A stretch of 64,000 nt of DNA from positions 72,493 through 136,492 of the forward strand of contig JAHNZQ020000308.1 in NCBI GenBank assembly GCA_019155205.2, in the 5' to 3' direction. The notes beneath the pieces are model-generated. The model ran no database searches. It was not told where the DNA came from and saw only the letters and a list, made by a program, of their open reading frames with translations. A program made the translations under genes and the position numbers. Source of the stretch: Gracilaria vermiculophylla. Lineage: Eukaryota > Rhodophyta > Florideophyceae > Gracilariales > Gracilariaceae. Positions 52,992-64,000 of this stretch are shown here, piece after piece (the first letter of the stretch is position 1; each line of letters opens with the position of its first letter).

Positions 52992-53578
52992 TGTTGGTGG
53001 TCAGCGGAGCAGAGAGAAAGTTGGGAGGATGCATAGGAAGTTCGCTAGGCTAACGTCCCCGATTTTTCGGAACAACCGCTTGTCGCACTGTTGCAAGGTG
53101 AAGACCGAACACACAAAACAGCTGAGCACAACATACATTGCGCATACTTTAGAGAAAAAGAAGTCAAGCCCACAGGATCACACCAAAACACGACAGGTGG
53201 ACCTAAAAGAATAACAACAAGCAGCGACTCCAAAACTCGAAACAAACGGCGGAACGAGATTCACAGCAACGACCAAATTGAAGGCCCGAAGCACCAATCC
53301 AAAATAAAACGTCAAAACACAACCACCATAAGGCCCTCAGGCAGTAACGCAGACCAAAAGGAAAAGAAAAGAAACCAACACCGTCCAAAAAATCAGAAAA
53401 GAGATATAACCGAATCGACTTCAAACCAAACAACGGCGATGGGAATGACGACGAAAGAAACTGCGGCGATCATGACGGCAAAGAGGAAATGCAAAACGGA
53501 TGTACGATGGTGTGGGAGAGCAGCGATAACGATTAGCAAACGATAGTGGCAGAAGAGCGCGGAGCTGGGCCCAACATC
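52992..53578. other. Purine-rich stretch between miniature LTR copies
   Basis: Begins TGTTGG like an LTR and ends with GCTGGGCCCAACATC, another tRNA-Met-like primer site, so it is probably part of a further, diverged LTR element on the minus strand. The Lys/Thr/Asn-rich plus-strand ORF 53091-53546 reflects A-rich composition and is not called. Confidence 0.45.
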
Positions 53579-53884
53579 TGTTGGAAAACAGATGAGCTGT
53601 GTCTGCTAGACTCCCTTGTGATACAGGGCTTACAGTTCACAATTTGAGCTGTCAACATCCCCCCTCGCCCTGCATTTTTCAAAGAACGAGACCTCAAGCT
53701 TACGGTACCCAAGATTGACTACTGCTGTACACCTGAACAATTCCTCACGCTCAGATCACTTTTGGGTATTGAACCCACGGTCCTAGCATTTAGCTGGGCT
53801 CATAATGTTTGATAAGTAGATGCAATATTTTCACTATACTCTCTTGTGACACAGGACATGCAGTTCACAATTTGAACTATCACA
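53579..53884 (-). mobile_element. TRIM-like miniature LTR retrotransposon, 306 bp
   Basis: Two 79-bp direct repeats (53579-53657 and 53806-53884), each starting TGTT and ending in CA, flank 148 bp with no coding capacity. On the minus strand the interior begins with a primer site (TTATGAGCCCAGC, one change from the copia A site) and ends with a polypurine tract (CAGGGCGAGGGGGGA) just before the next LTR. These are exactly the parts needed for reverse transcription and nothing else, the definition of a TRIM. It must rely on another element's proteins, most simply a copia like those nearby. Confidence 0.78.
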
Positions 53885-54589
53885 TTCTGTGGTGAAATTC
53901 GTGATTTGGTTAGGGTTGAGGGGATATATGGAAGCATGCAGTGGCCACATACCGTGTATTTGGCATCAAGCGAAGCTTTTTGTAAGTCATCATCAGACCA
54001 TTTGTACCGGTATATCATATTGAGTGCTTTGAGTTTGACATGACGTGGAATTTCGTTGTCTAATGTGTATCTAACCAGCAACCTCATAAGAAGTCGAATG
54101 GCTTCTATGAGTTCAAAGGACCTCCAAGGAGGTCAAAATATCTCAAATAAGGTCAAATAACTTCGTATGAAGTCAATTTTGATTTCTCTGTAAGGCTTTG
54201 AAAACATTAAACCTTTTCCCATTTTCTTTTTGTTCTGATATCATTTTTATGTTTTCAACACCGGGAGCACTAAACTGTGTCCACAGCCAGTAATGGTAAT
54301 TTGTAACTGTTACATCAATCAGAACCGTCAATAAGATCTGTGAACTTTGGCATCGTCCATAGCTCCTCGCAGAACTACTGTAACAGCAGACAACAGCCGC
54401 GCTCGCCTGATTCCCAGTGTCACGGAATGTAAACGCTAATATCGATCTTTGTAGAAGTCCAATACGGTCTGAGCAATAGTTCGGATTGTTGATATTCGTG
54501 GTATCAATAATCGAAATCGCACATTCTGGACGGTAAACATCAGTTTACCAAATCGCGAGACAAAAGTTATTATACTTCTATGCAATGTC
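53885..54589. other. Spacer, no feature supported
   Basis: A stretch near 54115-54180 has several GGTCAAATA/AAGTCAA short repeats and a GACCTCCAAGGAGGTC palindrome. No gene. Confidence 0.4.
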
Positions 54590-55301
54590 AGACTTGGTAC
54601 CGATGATGAAGAGACACCGAAAGCTTCAGAAGAACAAAATGCTGTGAATGACCAGAGAAACATCGAGACTGCTGAAGGTGAAGCTATGGTGACACCATCG
54701 CATTTGCAAAATATTACAAGAGTAACCGGATGATGAAAATCAGCATGCAACGTGCCAATCAACTATTGCTCATGGTCGAAAATGGGAAAGCTGTACGACT
54801 TTGAGTCCTCTGAGTGGTCGTATGCAAATGCATCAGTGGAGAGTTATTGGCCCAGAAGGAGATTTTATCTCACAATGTCATACTCCTTCAGGAACGACTG
54901 CATTGGATATATTTTTCTGGATAGTTCTTATACAACAGCTGCAATTTATCGGGAGCAGAATAAATATTAGAATAGAAAGCAAAGGCGCCCGGACGACCTC
55001 AGGAGGGGAGCTGGTCAAAGTTTTTGGAGTTCTTGTTTTAATGCCTTGTATTGAGTTTTCAAACAGACGATATCTTTGAAGCACTGAGCCTGTTTCTAAG
55101 TTTATTCCATATCCTAATATTGGGCTTCCTACGTCACGAAACATATTGGAATTGCTCATGAGGTGCTTATGTTTATTGGCGCCCTTCATATCTGTTCAAT
55201 CTCTCGTAGCATCAGTCTCACTTATTAAGAGCCTATTAGTCTATATCATGTACGACATGCGAGAAAATCATGGCAGTGAGAATCAGCAACCGGAACAGTA
55301 G
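54590..55301 (+). pseudogene. piggyBac-like transposase fragment
   Basis: An acidic lead (DDEETPKASEEQNAVNDQRN) is followed, after stops and a frame change, by a stretch resembling the start of the DDE_Tnp_1_7 domain: GTTALDIFFWIVLIQQLQFI, ARTTSGGELVKVFGVLVLMP, NRRYL, then, after a TGA where a Trp codon is expected, TEPVSKFIPYPNIGLPTSRN and ELLMRCL. The catalytic Asp residues are not in the preserved part. Assignment is by pattern only. Confidence 0.45.
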
Positions 55302-55677
55302 ATCACTGATCGTTACTTTCTCAGTGAGTCTGAGTGGTACATTCTTGCAGCGATCAATCTGTAAGGACTCATGAACTTACTTCTACGTGAGACGTGTCTC
55401 CGGCTTCTGCAATTTTCAAAGTGTGTAGCGGATGACACATAAAATAGCATGCCAATAACAGATTGATTCTGTCCGAACATCCTAGGGGCATAGCTGACAA
55501 ACACGATCATCCGTGTTTTCTACAATTCACTAATTCTCTTCACTCGTGTCCATATTCTTCATCCACTTTGTAAAATATGACTCAATATCTAATACATTTG
55601 CTTCCTCCATAGTTGTTCTTACGTGCGCCATATAGTCCTGTAAGGAAAAAAAACGAGGTAGTCGACTTGGTGGGCAA
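55302..55677. other. Spacer, no feature supported
   Basis: Only a short minus-strand ORF (55313-55510) with no family features. Confidence 0.4.
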
Positions 55678-55902
55678 TCATTTAAACGCCGCACAATAGT
55701 CTGCATATGTATAGAAACCCTTCGTTTGAATGATTTCCACAGTCCATTCGTTCTTCAATCCAAGCGACCTGCACAGCTGCACACTTCCTGTTTTAATACG
55801 ATGACCTGTGTATATACTTAGCTCTTCTCCTTTAACCTCATTGTTGCTCAATCGGCAACGAAGAAAAGAAGTAAAACTTTGGGAACTCCAAGGCCTAGAC
55901 AA
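55678..55902 (-). pseudogene. Tyrosine-recombinase C-terminal fragment
   Basis: 74 codons ending with a segment like the catalytic end of Crypton/DIRS-type tyrosine recombinases: YTGHRIKTGSVQLCRSLGL (His-x-x-Arg box; here His-Arg-Ile-Lys) followed about 20 residues later by GFYTYADYC with candidate nucleophile Tyr. No upstream catalytic domain remains in frame. Pattern-based and tentative. Confidence 0.35.
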
Positions 55903-56535
55903 ATCGAGAAACTGCCCTTTCTTTGCGCATCTGATATTAGAAAAAAGTGAACCACTAATGCATCCTCTTATAGATAATCATGATTAAAAGTATGGAAACG
56001 GATCCATGAAAACTGAGTGACGTAGACCCGTATTCCCTTCCCATTCTCTCAGTTCGTAATTTATTTGTACTCTCAAGTTCTTTATTGATTCACACAACGG
56101 AATTTAAACTGCCCCAGACCACACAGAAATATTGTCCAGTGTTATTTTGAAATTTCACCAAAATGAAACCCAAGGTTCTAACCAGCCACCGGAATAGAAT
56201 GCAGAGCAGTATCCATAATTTCAACAGGTCTTCCACATCCATACCAAAATTGTTCCGCAATATCACAAACATGATGTACCATTCTCACAGGCTAAATTTG
56301 GTCACGTTAACAATTTAAGTAAAACCTTCTATTTAGCCCCAATGCAGGCCGTTTTGGGGGTACCCAATTTTCTGTTTTTGAGCACCGCAGACGCCATCCG
56401 GCTCAATTTGAGCACCGCGCATCGACATATCTATCGAAGCTGTGACTATTCCAGAAAAGACCGTGCAGCAGCATGATGCGAATCTGTGGGGCAGCCCCTT
56501 CCTTGCTCCGACGCACCTGACGCAAATCGCCTGCG
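55903..56535. other. Spacer up to the pogo-like element
   Basis: Near 56375-56420 the motif TTGAGCACCGC occurs twice around a GCTCAATTTGAGC palindrome; this could be the left terminal repeat of the pogo-like element. No gene. Confidence 0.4.
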
Positions 56536-58360
56536 TTACTGACCAACTGGAATATCGTCCAAACAGTCACGAACTGAGGACTCTGCATTACGGGTTACGT
56601 TTTCGAGACCTACCGATTCAACATTCTTCTTGTCCAATCCACCCCTGCTGGATAGCTCCCGGACTCGGACGCCGAGTATCCGCGCATTCTTCATCTCAGA
56701 ATTTGACAACCGTTCATCCCGAAATGACGTTTCAGGTACCCACGACGTCAGTACCTTGGCTTTCTGCATGTCGCCGCCATCTTACGAGCTTTAAGACTAC
56801 AATTCGCCGATCTTGGAGCCCGTATCTCCTGCTGTAGAATCGTGTTGATCCCATAGTTGGTCTGGATAAGTGCAGCAACTTTGGAAAGGGCTCGAGAGGC
56901 GGGGAGCCTTCCGTCCATATGGCGATGTATTTGAGACTACAGCGCATTATTATGACTCCTGGCGGCAGTGAACTGGCCCAACATATCTTGAGAGGAGGCA
57001 GAGCTCTGACCTGCGTCTACGTGTCCGGTTACGGGGTTTTTGGTCTGTCGTGAAGAACTGGGGAAGCGAGCAAATCTGAAGTCCATTGCCCACATCCCGC
57101 ACTTCAGAAACGAGAACCTGGCATCGCTTGGTGTGATCGCTTGATGGCCAGCTACTGCTAAGTTGATTTTGTAAGACGTATTAGCCATTGAGAGGTGCAC
57201 CATGGCCAAAAACTCATCTCTAGTTTTTCGAACTGTGCGCTGAAACGCTCAGTTCACTAGCTGATCGCAAGGCTGTAAAATGTGGGTTGTATTTGTCGGA
57301 AGACGCACGACGAAAATGTTTAATCGCTGACATGTCTCAATCCACTCCAAGCCTTACCTGTAACTATGTCCGTCTACCAAGAGCAAAATGTGGCTATCGG
57401 AAGGGATGGTTTTCCTGGCATGCGCATTTACATGTTCGGGGATTTTCACGATTACACTGCGGTCGACGGAGCCGAACTTAGTCACATGGATGGCAGTTTC
57501 CGGCGGCAACCAGCTATCTTCGCAAGGCCAGTGGGGTACTCAGAGTGAATTAGTAAAGTCCTGCTTCTGTAGAGGTTCTCGCTAAGTCTTAAGTATTCGT
57601 TTTCCAGAAGCTACAACGAAAAGAGGGGCACGCTACACGTGGCCGAAATAGCGATTACAGATGTCACACGATATCCAGCATCTCTAGTACTGCGCCGGGC
57701 ACTACCACTGTACGTAGAAGCCTAAGCACAGCATCTGACTTTCCTTCCATATTCTTCGCATACGGCGGTTTCATCCCAATTCCCAATTCGACTGGCATCG
57801 GCAAATATACCCGGATGTAGTTGCTCCACCTCCTGCAGCGCATACTTCAAACTTTCTACATGTTTCTTGCTTTGAGCTGCTAGTCGTGCCCCGATTACAT
57901 TTTCAGCTACCCTGTACGCCAAGGCCCGGTTTCGAGCTCGAAAAGATCGAATGGCGTCAGGGGAGGGCACACCGTTATTGTACACGTTACAGTTATCAGC
58001 TGCTACTCTGGCATGTACAGTGGTCATGACTGTGTAATCCACTGCGAAACCATGCGCCGCGGCGTGTAAAGTGCGCTTGACGACGAGTTCTTCTTCGTGT
58101 GGCGATAAGACTATCTGCCGCCCAGCATGATGATGCACACGGTCAAGCAGCTTTCCGAGCTCGACCTTGTTGGAGGTGTCAAAGAGTTTTTTAATGCGCG
58201 TAGTCGTGGTTCTGGAGACCCCTGTCTTTGTAGGCTCCTTCAGGGCACTTTCGACTTTTTGAATAAGCGACAGGGCTTTTGCTCTTCTGTTCTTTTCCTC
58301 TTTTCGCTTTTTGAGTCCTGCGTTATGGGATAGGGATTGTGCTCTCATAGACGGAGGCAT
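56536..58360 (-). pseudogene. pogo/Tigger-like transposase (DDE_1) remnant
   Basis: The N-terminal 212 codons are intact from an ATG at 58360 to a TAG at 57722. A basic lead is followed by QIVLSPHEEELVVKRTLHAA (CENP-B-like DNA-binding part) and RIGNWDETAVCEEYGRKVR, the first catalytic Asp. The frame resumes after the stop (RDAGYRVTSVIAISATC), then in shifted frames ILLLVDGHSYRF (second Asp), RLPTNTTHILQPCDQLVNSA (third Asp) and a C-terminal tail (56937-57209, 56536-56769). All three Asp are still visible but at least one nonsense codon and several frameshifts separate them. Confidence 0.82.
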
Positions 58361-60539
58361 ACTGCTATGGACGGGTCAATACGAACGTGGGGAGGGGGAT
58401 GTACGGCTGGGTTATTCAAGTGCACAGTGTCAGCGAATGAAAAGATTGAGAAGATTTCAGGAGGCGGAAGAGCGTAGACACTTTTTTTCAGGTAAACCCA
58501 AATTGTACCATTGCCCAAATCAAGCTTGTGAGAAGGGTACTGTAAGAGAACGGGCATCACCTCCTAAATATCCAAATCGCGATAGATGAGCCCTATGCGA
58601 TCCTCACAATCTTTCTAAATCTTGATTACAAATAAGTAGATTTCCTAAAGCCCATCCATCTGAATTCTGTGCCGATGTGGATCATGGCCATATTCCGAAG
58701 AAAGATTTCCAAGACCTTGTACAATAGCTCCCATAGAATCGTTTTTCAGAGATTTCGTAGTGACGAGTTTACAATAGCCCGCCAAAAGATTGAGAACAAA
58801 AACAGAACTATTCGCATTTACCATCATGGGATTCTCAAGTTTTTTTTTCTCGCATATGTCGTTTTAAGTCTTCTCGCAAGTTTTATATTGGCTTTTGTTG
58901 ATTCGCTATTAGCAGAACGCAAAAGCTCATGACCCGAACAAAGCCTTGCATGATTTTCAAATTCATTCTATGGATTTGAGAGTATATCAATCTGATCACT
59001 TTGCCCTTACATACAGAATGAGCTTTTGAACTTTTTGTTGATCGTTCTACTTCAAAAGTAACGATGGTGATTCTGTTCAACATAATTTGTAGATGCGAAA
59101 AGACTGTGCTTACTCACAGAAATGAACGAAAGTTTTTAAATACTATTTTAAATTTTACAATTGTACTTCTTTTTTCTCTGAAATATTTTGAAAATGATAT
59201 CATTGTAAACTATGCTACAATAAGGTTTTCGAAATTTGTAAAAAATCAGATATAAAAACGCAGAGGTGTGAGGATCTCCAGCACGAATATCGATCTTGAG
59301 GCATGGAGTGCACGGGTTATCAGGAAGCCATCCAAGGTGGAGGAAACGGTTGTGGTTTTTGCCTACCTCGTCAGGTCACAGAGACGGAATCTAAAAAATG
59401 GCGTGGTATCTGTAAGTCTCTGGTTACTAATTCGACTTTTCATCAACAATTACGCGCAAGAACAACATCCATGGTTTCAGAGAATGATAACAAGAAGTGA
59501 TGTGAAATGAACAAGCGCGAAGTTGGAAAAAAGAACTTCTCAATCGTCTTTTTATATTACAGAACAGGCGAAAAATCATACCGGACTGCAGCGGGAGTTA
59601 TGGGAAAATTTCAATATACGCTCCAATGCAGCAGGAAAATTCATACAAATCACCACAAAGAGAGAAAAGTTGTGAGAGCGGCAATGAGATATTGAAGCAA
59701 GAACAAGCGTATTCTCTTATTCAGTATTCTACAGAAGCTTTTTACAAACCCCTTCCGGATCTTCCAGAGTCATTGTGGGAGATCGTATTGCTTTGGAAAG
59801 ACGGATGCGAGGCAAGAAAGATAGTACCTATTCGTCTTCTTGAAAAAGAGGAAAATTGACGAAGATTGATCAATATATATATACGAATAAGTTTTGGAAT
59901 CATAATGGGCAAAGTTTCGCGGTTTCATCGTTTCAGGTATGCTAAAGATTTTATTGGAGGCTATAACAAGAACATGAGAAACCGAACTGCTAGAGGAGAT
60001 CATAATGCATGGATTTCTGCTGTGCGCAGCACGAATGAAGCAGTGAAAGGTATGCGAGGTTCTGATGCTCGTATGTTTCTCAGTACTGCCCTGAGAAAAA
60101 GGAAGAAGTCTTCTCAAAAAAATTGTTAGATTCATCCACAGTTCTGTATCGCATGAGCGGTTTTTTCCAGCCATCGAGTCTATGCGATACCAAGGGTCTT
60201 TCAAACTGTGGGTTGCACGCGTGGCATAGATTGAGTTTGGCGAATCCAGAACCATTTTGACTGCAATCGAAGAGGACGAGGTGCAAGACCCAGGGTTAGA
60301 AAACGGCTCGAATATGATAAGCGAAATGTAATGGTGTGTGATTGTTAGCGGGACGGGTGTGGGTGTATGCTTTGATGCTATGAGCGCTCAAGGTTTGTGA
60401 TAGAGGGGGGTGTATGATGAAAGTATGGGCGAGCAGTAAGCGATCGCCTATGGGTTTACTGGGCGTTGTGAGGATTTAGTGCGATAATGTGTATCTACGA
60501 GAGGTGTTGCATGAACCGTGAGGGGTTGGCACGGGCTTC
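58361..60539. other. Low-information region
   Basis: About 2.2 kb. Plus-strand ORFs between 59268 and 60129 are Lys/Arg-rich and overlap one another; a piece such as DHNAWISAVRSTNEAVKGMR could be residual coding sequence but I cannot assign it. No repeat recognised. Confidence 0.35.
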
Positions 60540-62930
60540 TTTTTTTTCGACCTTGTCATAGTTGGGGATGGTTCAATGCTGTACGAAAGCAAATAGGCGA
60601 TCGAGCTTTAGACGGCGGTGGTACCATATTTGGTAGGTGGATCTGCCTGTGGCATCTTCTATTAAAATGTTGTAGTAAAAGGAAACGTCCTCCATAATGT
60701 CTTTCCAGAAAAGTGCATGCTGTTGACTGTGGTATAATGTTGCTCTGGTTCCTGTTACAATGGTTTGCTTAACGCGTTCTGGGTGAGAGTTTTCTCATGG
60801 TTGGTGTAATGTGTTTAAACGGTCGTCGATGCCATGACCCTTATAGAAAGAGTTTATCTCCTTCCTCAGCAATTCTTTGGCATTGTCGAAACTGTAAATC
60901 ATGGGAGGCGTCGCAGAATTTGATTCAATAAAGGATATGTCGAGAGGTGTGGTTTCTTTTATGAAGCTGCGGTGAGGGATATAAGAGATGATTAGATAGC
61001 CGGTGTGGGTGTCTATGTAGCTCATGTTGTGTAGGTTTACAGGTCATGGTCGGGGTATGAGGAAGCCACGTGTATAGCTATTGATTTAGGGCATAGGTTT
61101 ATAGTTCTGTTCAATATCCTTGTAGGGACTGGGCTTTTGTTTCACTATTGCACAGGTGAAGCATATCGTTGGGGGTGGCGTGTTTCATAGGCCGTTTGAA
61201 AGGAGGGGTACCATTGGTGCTGCAGCCATGCGTTGGAGTTTGTTGAGATTCATGTAGTTCAGCTTGACGTGCACAGGCGTTTGGCGGAAGAGAAATGGTT
61301 TTAGCATGGGCTTGCGGCTCGAGGGGGTGGGTTTGGTGGCTCTTCTAAGTCGTGGCATGTGCGACAGAGCATGAAGAGCGCCTGTGGTATGAGAGGGTTT
61401 AACAGTTCCTATTGCATAGCAGTTATTGTTGACTGTTGTAAAGGCGACTATTAGAGGCACGTGAGGGTCGTGGAGGGTTCATATGCAGCCATATCGGACA
61501 GTACACAATACGGCACCATCCTTTGGGCGGTATCATGGACGTATAGATAGCTTTGAGTTGAGTGCTCTCCTTGACATGCATGGGATCGGTAAAGCTCGGT
61601 GTTCATTTTGTAGGTGGATATGAATATGTTCGGCATAGGATGCACGGGGTACTATGGTTAGCGGCAGTTCGTGTGGAGAGGGTAGTGGCGAGGAGTGGAG
61701 ATGGTGAAGGTTTGCGAATGTGTGTTGCCTTTGCAGATGAATCCAATACGGATTTACCTTTAACGGAATTATTGTCTTTGGGTTGTTGGTGCCCTGGAAT
61801 TTCTTTGTGGTGTATCAAAGGGGGTGCACGGGGGACTGGGTGTGTCCAATTGCTGGGCTGGCCTAGAGGAAAACAGTTCATGTCAAGTTTGAGGTAAGGG
61901 GTGTATTATGGAGATGCTGGCACTGCCATGACGTGCTTGGCGTGACACGGAGCAGCTCTGTTATCTTATTTCATTGGCTAAGCTTGTCGTCGGAACTTCG
62001 AGTGGCCACTGTCGCGACATTGTTCATTTGTATGATTCGAAGGCACACGCTTGAATTTTCGATGAAACGAGCATGGTATAACGGCCTGTATTGGAAATGC
62101 TGCATGTGACGGCTGGCGTCAATATGGTTATCTGTGATTATAGTAATTCTAGCGCTGTGAGAGAACGGGCGGGCTCATGATTGGGTACATCTTTGGTGTA
62201 GGTCAGGAGGGTTTCGGCATGTTGTCTGACATGAGATGATGAATCTGGTGCAGGAAATTATTCATGGTGTTCCGGTTGATGGCCATAAGTTGACAACCGA
62301 CATTGATTGTGATCGGGTTGTCCCTAAGCACATCAATAGTATGCTATAAGGTTGTTGTTTTGTCAGTTTTGGGAATTTGGGGTTCGATCATTCATGCGCT
62401 AACGGCGTTATATTCGGAGACGTAGTCATCGATTACCATGTCGGAGGTGAAGTGAGGGTTCTCCACTTCAAATTTGAGATACCTGTGATGGGTACCAGGG
62501 TTTAGTATGAAGCTGTTCGAAAACAGCGGTTACGAGATCGTTTAGAGTCGGATAAAATTCTATACTGAGCAGGTTTATCGTACGGTACTGTGGGTAGGAC
62601 AAGAGCCGTCAGCGTGGGTTTTCATTTATGTTTTGGCGTCCCTTGTCCTTTGACATTTGGTTGCGAAGGGTTTTCTATGTTGTTGTCGATGGAATCCATC
62701 GTGTTTGCGGTATATTTCAATGCCGTTTTCCAGGACAGTCAGTTAATGCGATCGACAATAGGGACGATTTGGTTGTTGTCCATTCTGGTAGTTGGAATGT
62801 GATGATTGGGGTTTCTGGGGTTGCGCGTATCTTTGTTGGGGCTGAGAGCGTCTTGAAAAGGGCTCTAAACGAGTCCATCATGGGCTTGGAACAACTATCG
62901 ATTGAATTTGACTTTGAGATGTGAAGAATA
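60540..62930 (-). mobile_element. Ty1/copia element B, decayed gag-integrase remnant
   Basis: Minus strand. Gag-like DMVIDDYVSEYNA and MNNFLHQIHHLMSDN lie around 62250-62460. A zinc-binding CFTC is near 61150. Integrase core pieces in ORF 60795-61025 (MSYIDTHTGYLIISYIPHRS with the first Asp, YSFDNAKELLRKE with the second) are followed by HPERVKQTIV with the third, then DRLFAFVQH. Many stops. RT and RNase H are missing, so it is truncated at the left. Confidence 0.65.
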
Positions 62931-63415
62931 GGCGGCCATTTCCAGGAAGAGTTTCGGCGAGGCAGAAATTGTGATAATATAAGGGGCCAAGAAGCGGAGC
63001 TTCAGGAAAAAAGCGAGTAGGATTGCAAGGAGATATGTAGTGAGAGAGGGATTTATGGACGAGATGTGCGGGGAGTAGAAGAGACGAAGCGTTTCATCGG
63101 TCCCGTAATCTGTTTCGGGGAAGGTAACCTCTATTCTTTTGAGGCCGAATTGTTACCGATTATATAAAGGTTAGCAGTGCACGTGTGCATGATGTGTTTG
63201 GTCTAGCACTTATTATATATATACGTTTTTTTTGTTTTTCGTTAATGTTTTAAAATAATATTATTGTGGCTCTTGTTAATGGTCAAGCTTTAAAAATAAA
63301 TGTCTATAATTGATTGTAATATCGTTTACTATTCACAGTTTTCATTTCTACGAAACTTGTGAGAGGAAGACTCTACCTCAACTTTAATTGGAGCTCGTCG
63401 TTCATGAGCTTAAAT
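62931..63415. other. Probable LTR between copia remnants B and C
   Basis: Between a gag start on one side and an RNase H end on the other, both minus strand, which is where a shared or adjacent LTR is expected. AT-rich with TATATATATA near 63214. LTR ends could not be fixed and no second copy is in the window. Confidence 0.35.
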
Positions 63416-64000
63416 CTAACTTTTTTTGACTGTAATGTTTGGCTTTTGAAAAGGCGGCGCAGTGATGTCATCGCGATAGTGTTTGACAGTCCCCGGTTGT
63501 TGCGGCGCCGTGATCCTGGGGTTTGGGTGTACATTGAGTCTGTCGCGGAGGTCCTGGAATCTGATGCGATGAAGAGGTTTCGTGAAGATGTCGGCTAGCA
63601 TATCCTGCGTTGGGAGGCGATTGAGAGTGATGTCTCCTGCCGCTATGTGGTGCTGCAGGTAGTGGGCGCGTATGTCGATGTACTTTTTTCTCTTGGTTGG
63701 GGCCTGGTTTTCCGCTATCAGGATTGCTGATCGATTATCGACAAAGTGTGACGTCGGTTCACTGCAGATTAGGTGTGCTGGTCTGAAGAGATTGCGAATC
63801 TATTTGGTGTGCTGCGTCGCATTAGAGGCAGCGGTGTATTCCGCTTCCGTAGTAGACAGGGCGATCACGTTTTGTTTTTGCGATAGCCATGATACTGGCG
63901 TGGAGTTAAACAGGTGTACATTTCCTGTAATCGATTTGCGGTCCTTGCCGTTGGCGAAGTCCGCGTCACTGTACACTGTTAATGGTTGTGCAGGGCGAGT
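63416..64000 (-). pseudogene. Ty1/copia element C, RNase H end (cut by the window)
   Basis: Minus strand from the right edge. RNase H landmarks: LTVYSDADFANGKDRKSITG (Asp), IALSTTEAEYTAASNATQ (Glu), SHFVDNRSAILIAENQAPTK (Asp), then the classical copia ending MLADIFTKPLHRIRFQDLRD. One TAG at 63800-63802 replaces the conserved Trp codon. It is of ordinary copia type and unlike element A in this domain, so a different lineage. Confidence 0.85.

Noticed and set aside
53091..53546. 151-codon Lys/Thr/Asn-rich plus ORF
   Set aside because: Reflects an A-rich strand inside a decayed LTR element; no helical or catalytic pattern.
54166..54180. ATAACTTCGTATG resembling a loxP arm
   Set aside because: Only one arm is close to the loxP sequence and the rest of the site is absent; chance in a region of short AAGTCAA/GGTCAAATA repeats.

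Overview
The window looks like nuclear DNA of a multicellular red alga (Florideophyceae; Chondrus crispus is my best guess, inferred and not tested). The reasons are single-exon or one-intron genes with short introns (86-99 nt), tight gene spacing in the left half, squalene synthase and a TPLATE/TSET-type adaptor subunit of eukaryotic type, and a right half full of decayed Ty1/copia, Tc1/mariner, PIF/Harbinger, pogo and piggyBac-like elements.

Left half (about 1-33.3 kb), a gene island. In order: the C-terminal end of a membrane protein; a small unknown protein (-); squalene synthase (+); HisA-type histidine biosynthesis isomerase with a probable transit peptide (-); LSM3 (+, one intron of 3n length); AMPK/SnRK1 beta subunit with a myristoylation signal (+); a TKL-like kinase with altered catalytic residues (+, one intron); SRP54 (+); a bZIP factor (-); a degenerate SNF2-like protein (+); a large WD40/solenoid protein resembling TWD40-2/TTRAY (+); a Nudix-like/APH-type kinase-fold protein (+); a small basic membrane-anchored unknown (-); a DUF1295 membrane reductase (+); and an alpha/beta hydrolase (-, one intron) whose 3' coding end overlaps the DUF1295 gene by 85 bp. 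The genes are housekeeping functions (sterol, histidine, RNA decay/splicing, energy sensing, protein targeting, endocytosis, chromatin) without operon logic. Divergent or convergent neighbours are common.

Right half (33.3-64 kb), a transposon graveyard. A 5.56-kb Ty1/copia element on the minus strand (35339-40893, LTRs of about 424 bp) is flanked by two Tc1-type elements in opposite orientation (33791-35069 and 40963-42238, both with TA target duplications). Further right are a PIF/Harbinger transposase with a Myb-like second gene, a TATA-containing GC-rich island, a cluster of miniature LTR elements (79-bp LTRs, 148-bp interior), piggyBac-like and tyrosine-recombinase fragments, a pogo-like transposase relic, a gag-integrase remnant of a second copia, and the RNase H end of a third copia cut by the window edge.

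The most notable observations are that both the full-length copia and the miniature LTR elements carry a primer-binding site complementary to the anticodon arm of initiator tRNA-Met (the half-tRNA priming known from Drosophila copia), and that a long intact ORF encodes a SNF2 fold that has lost every recognisable ATPase signature.
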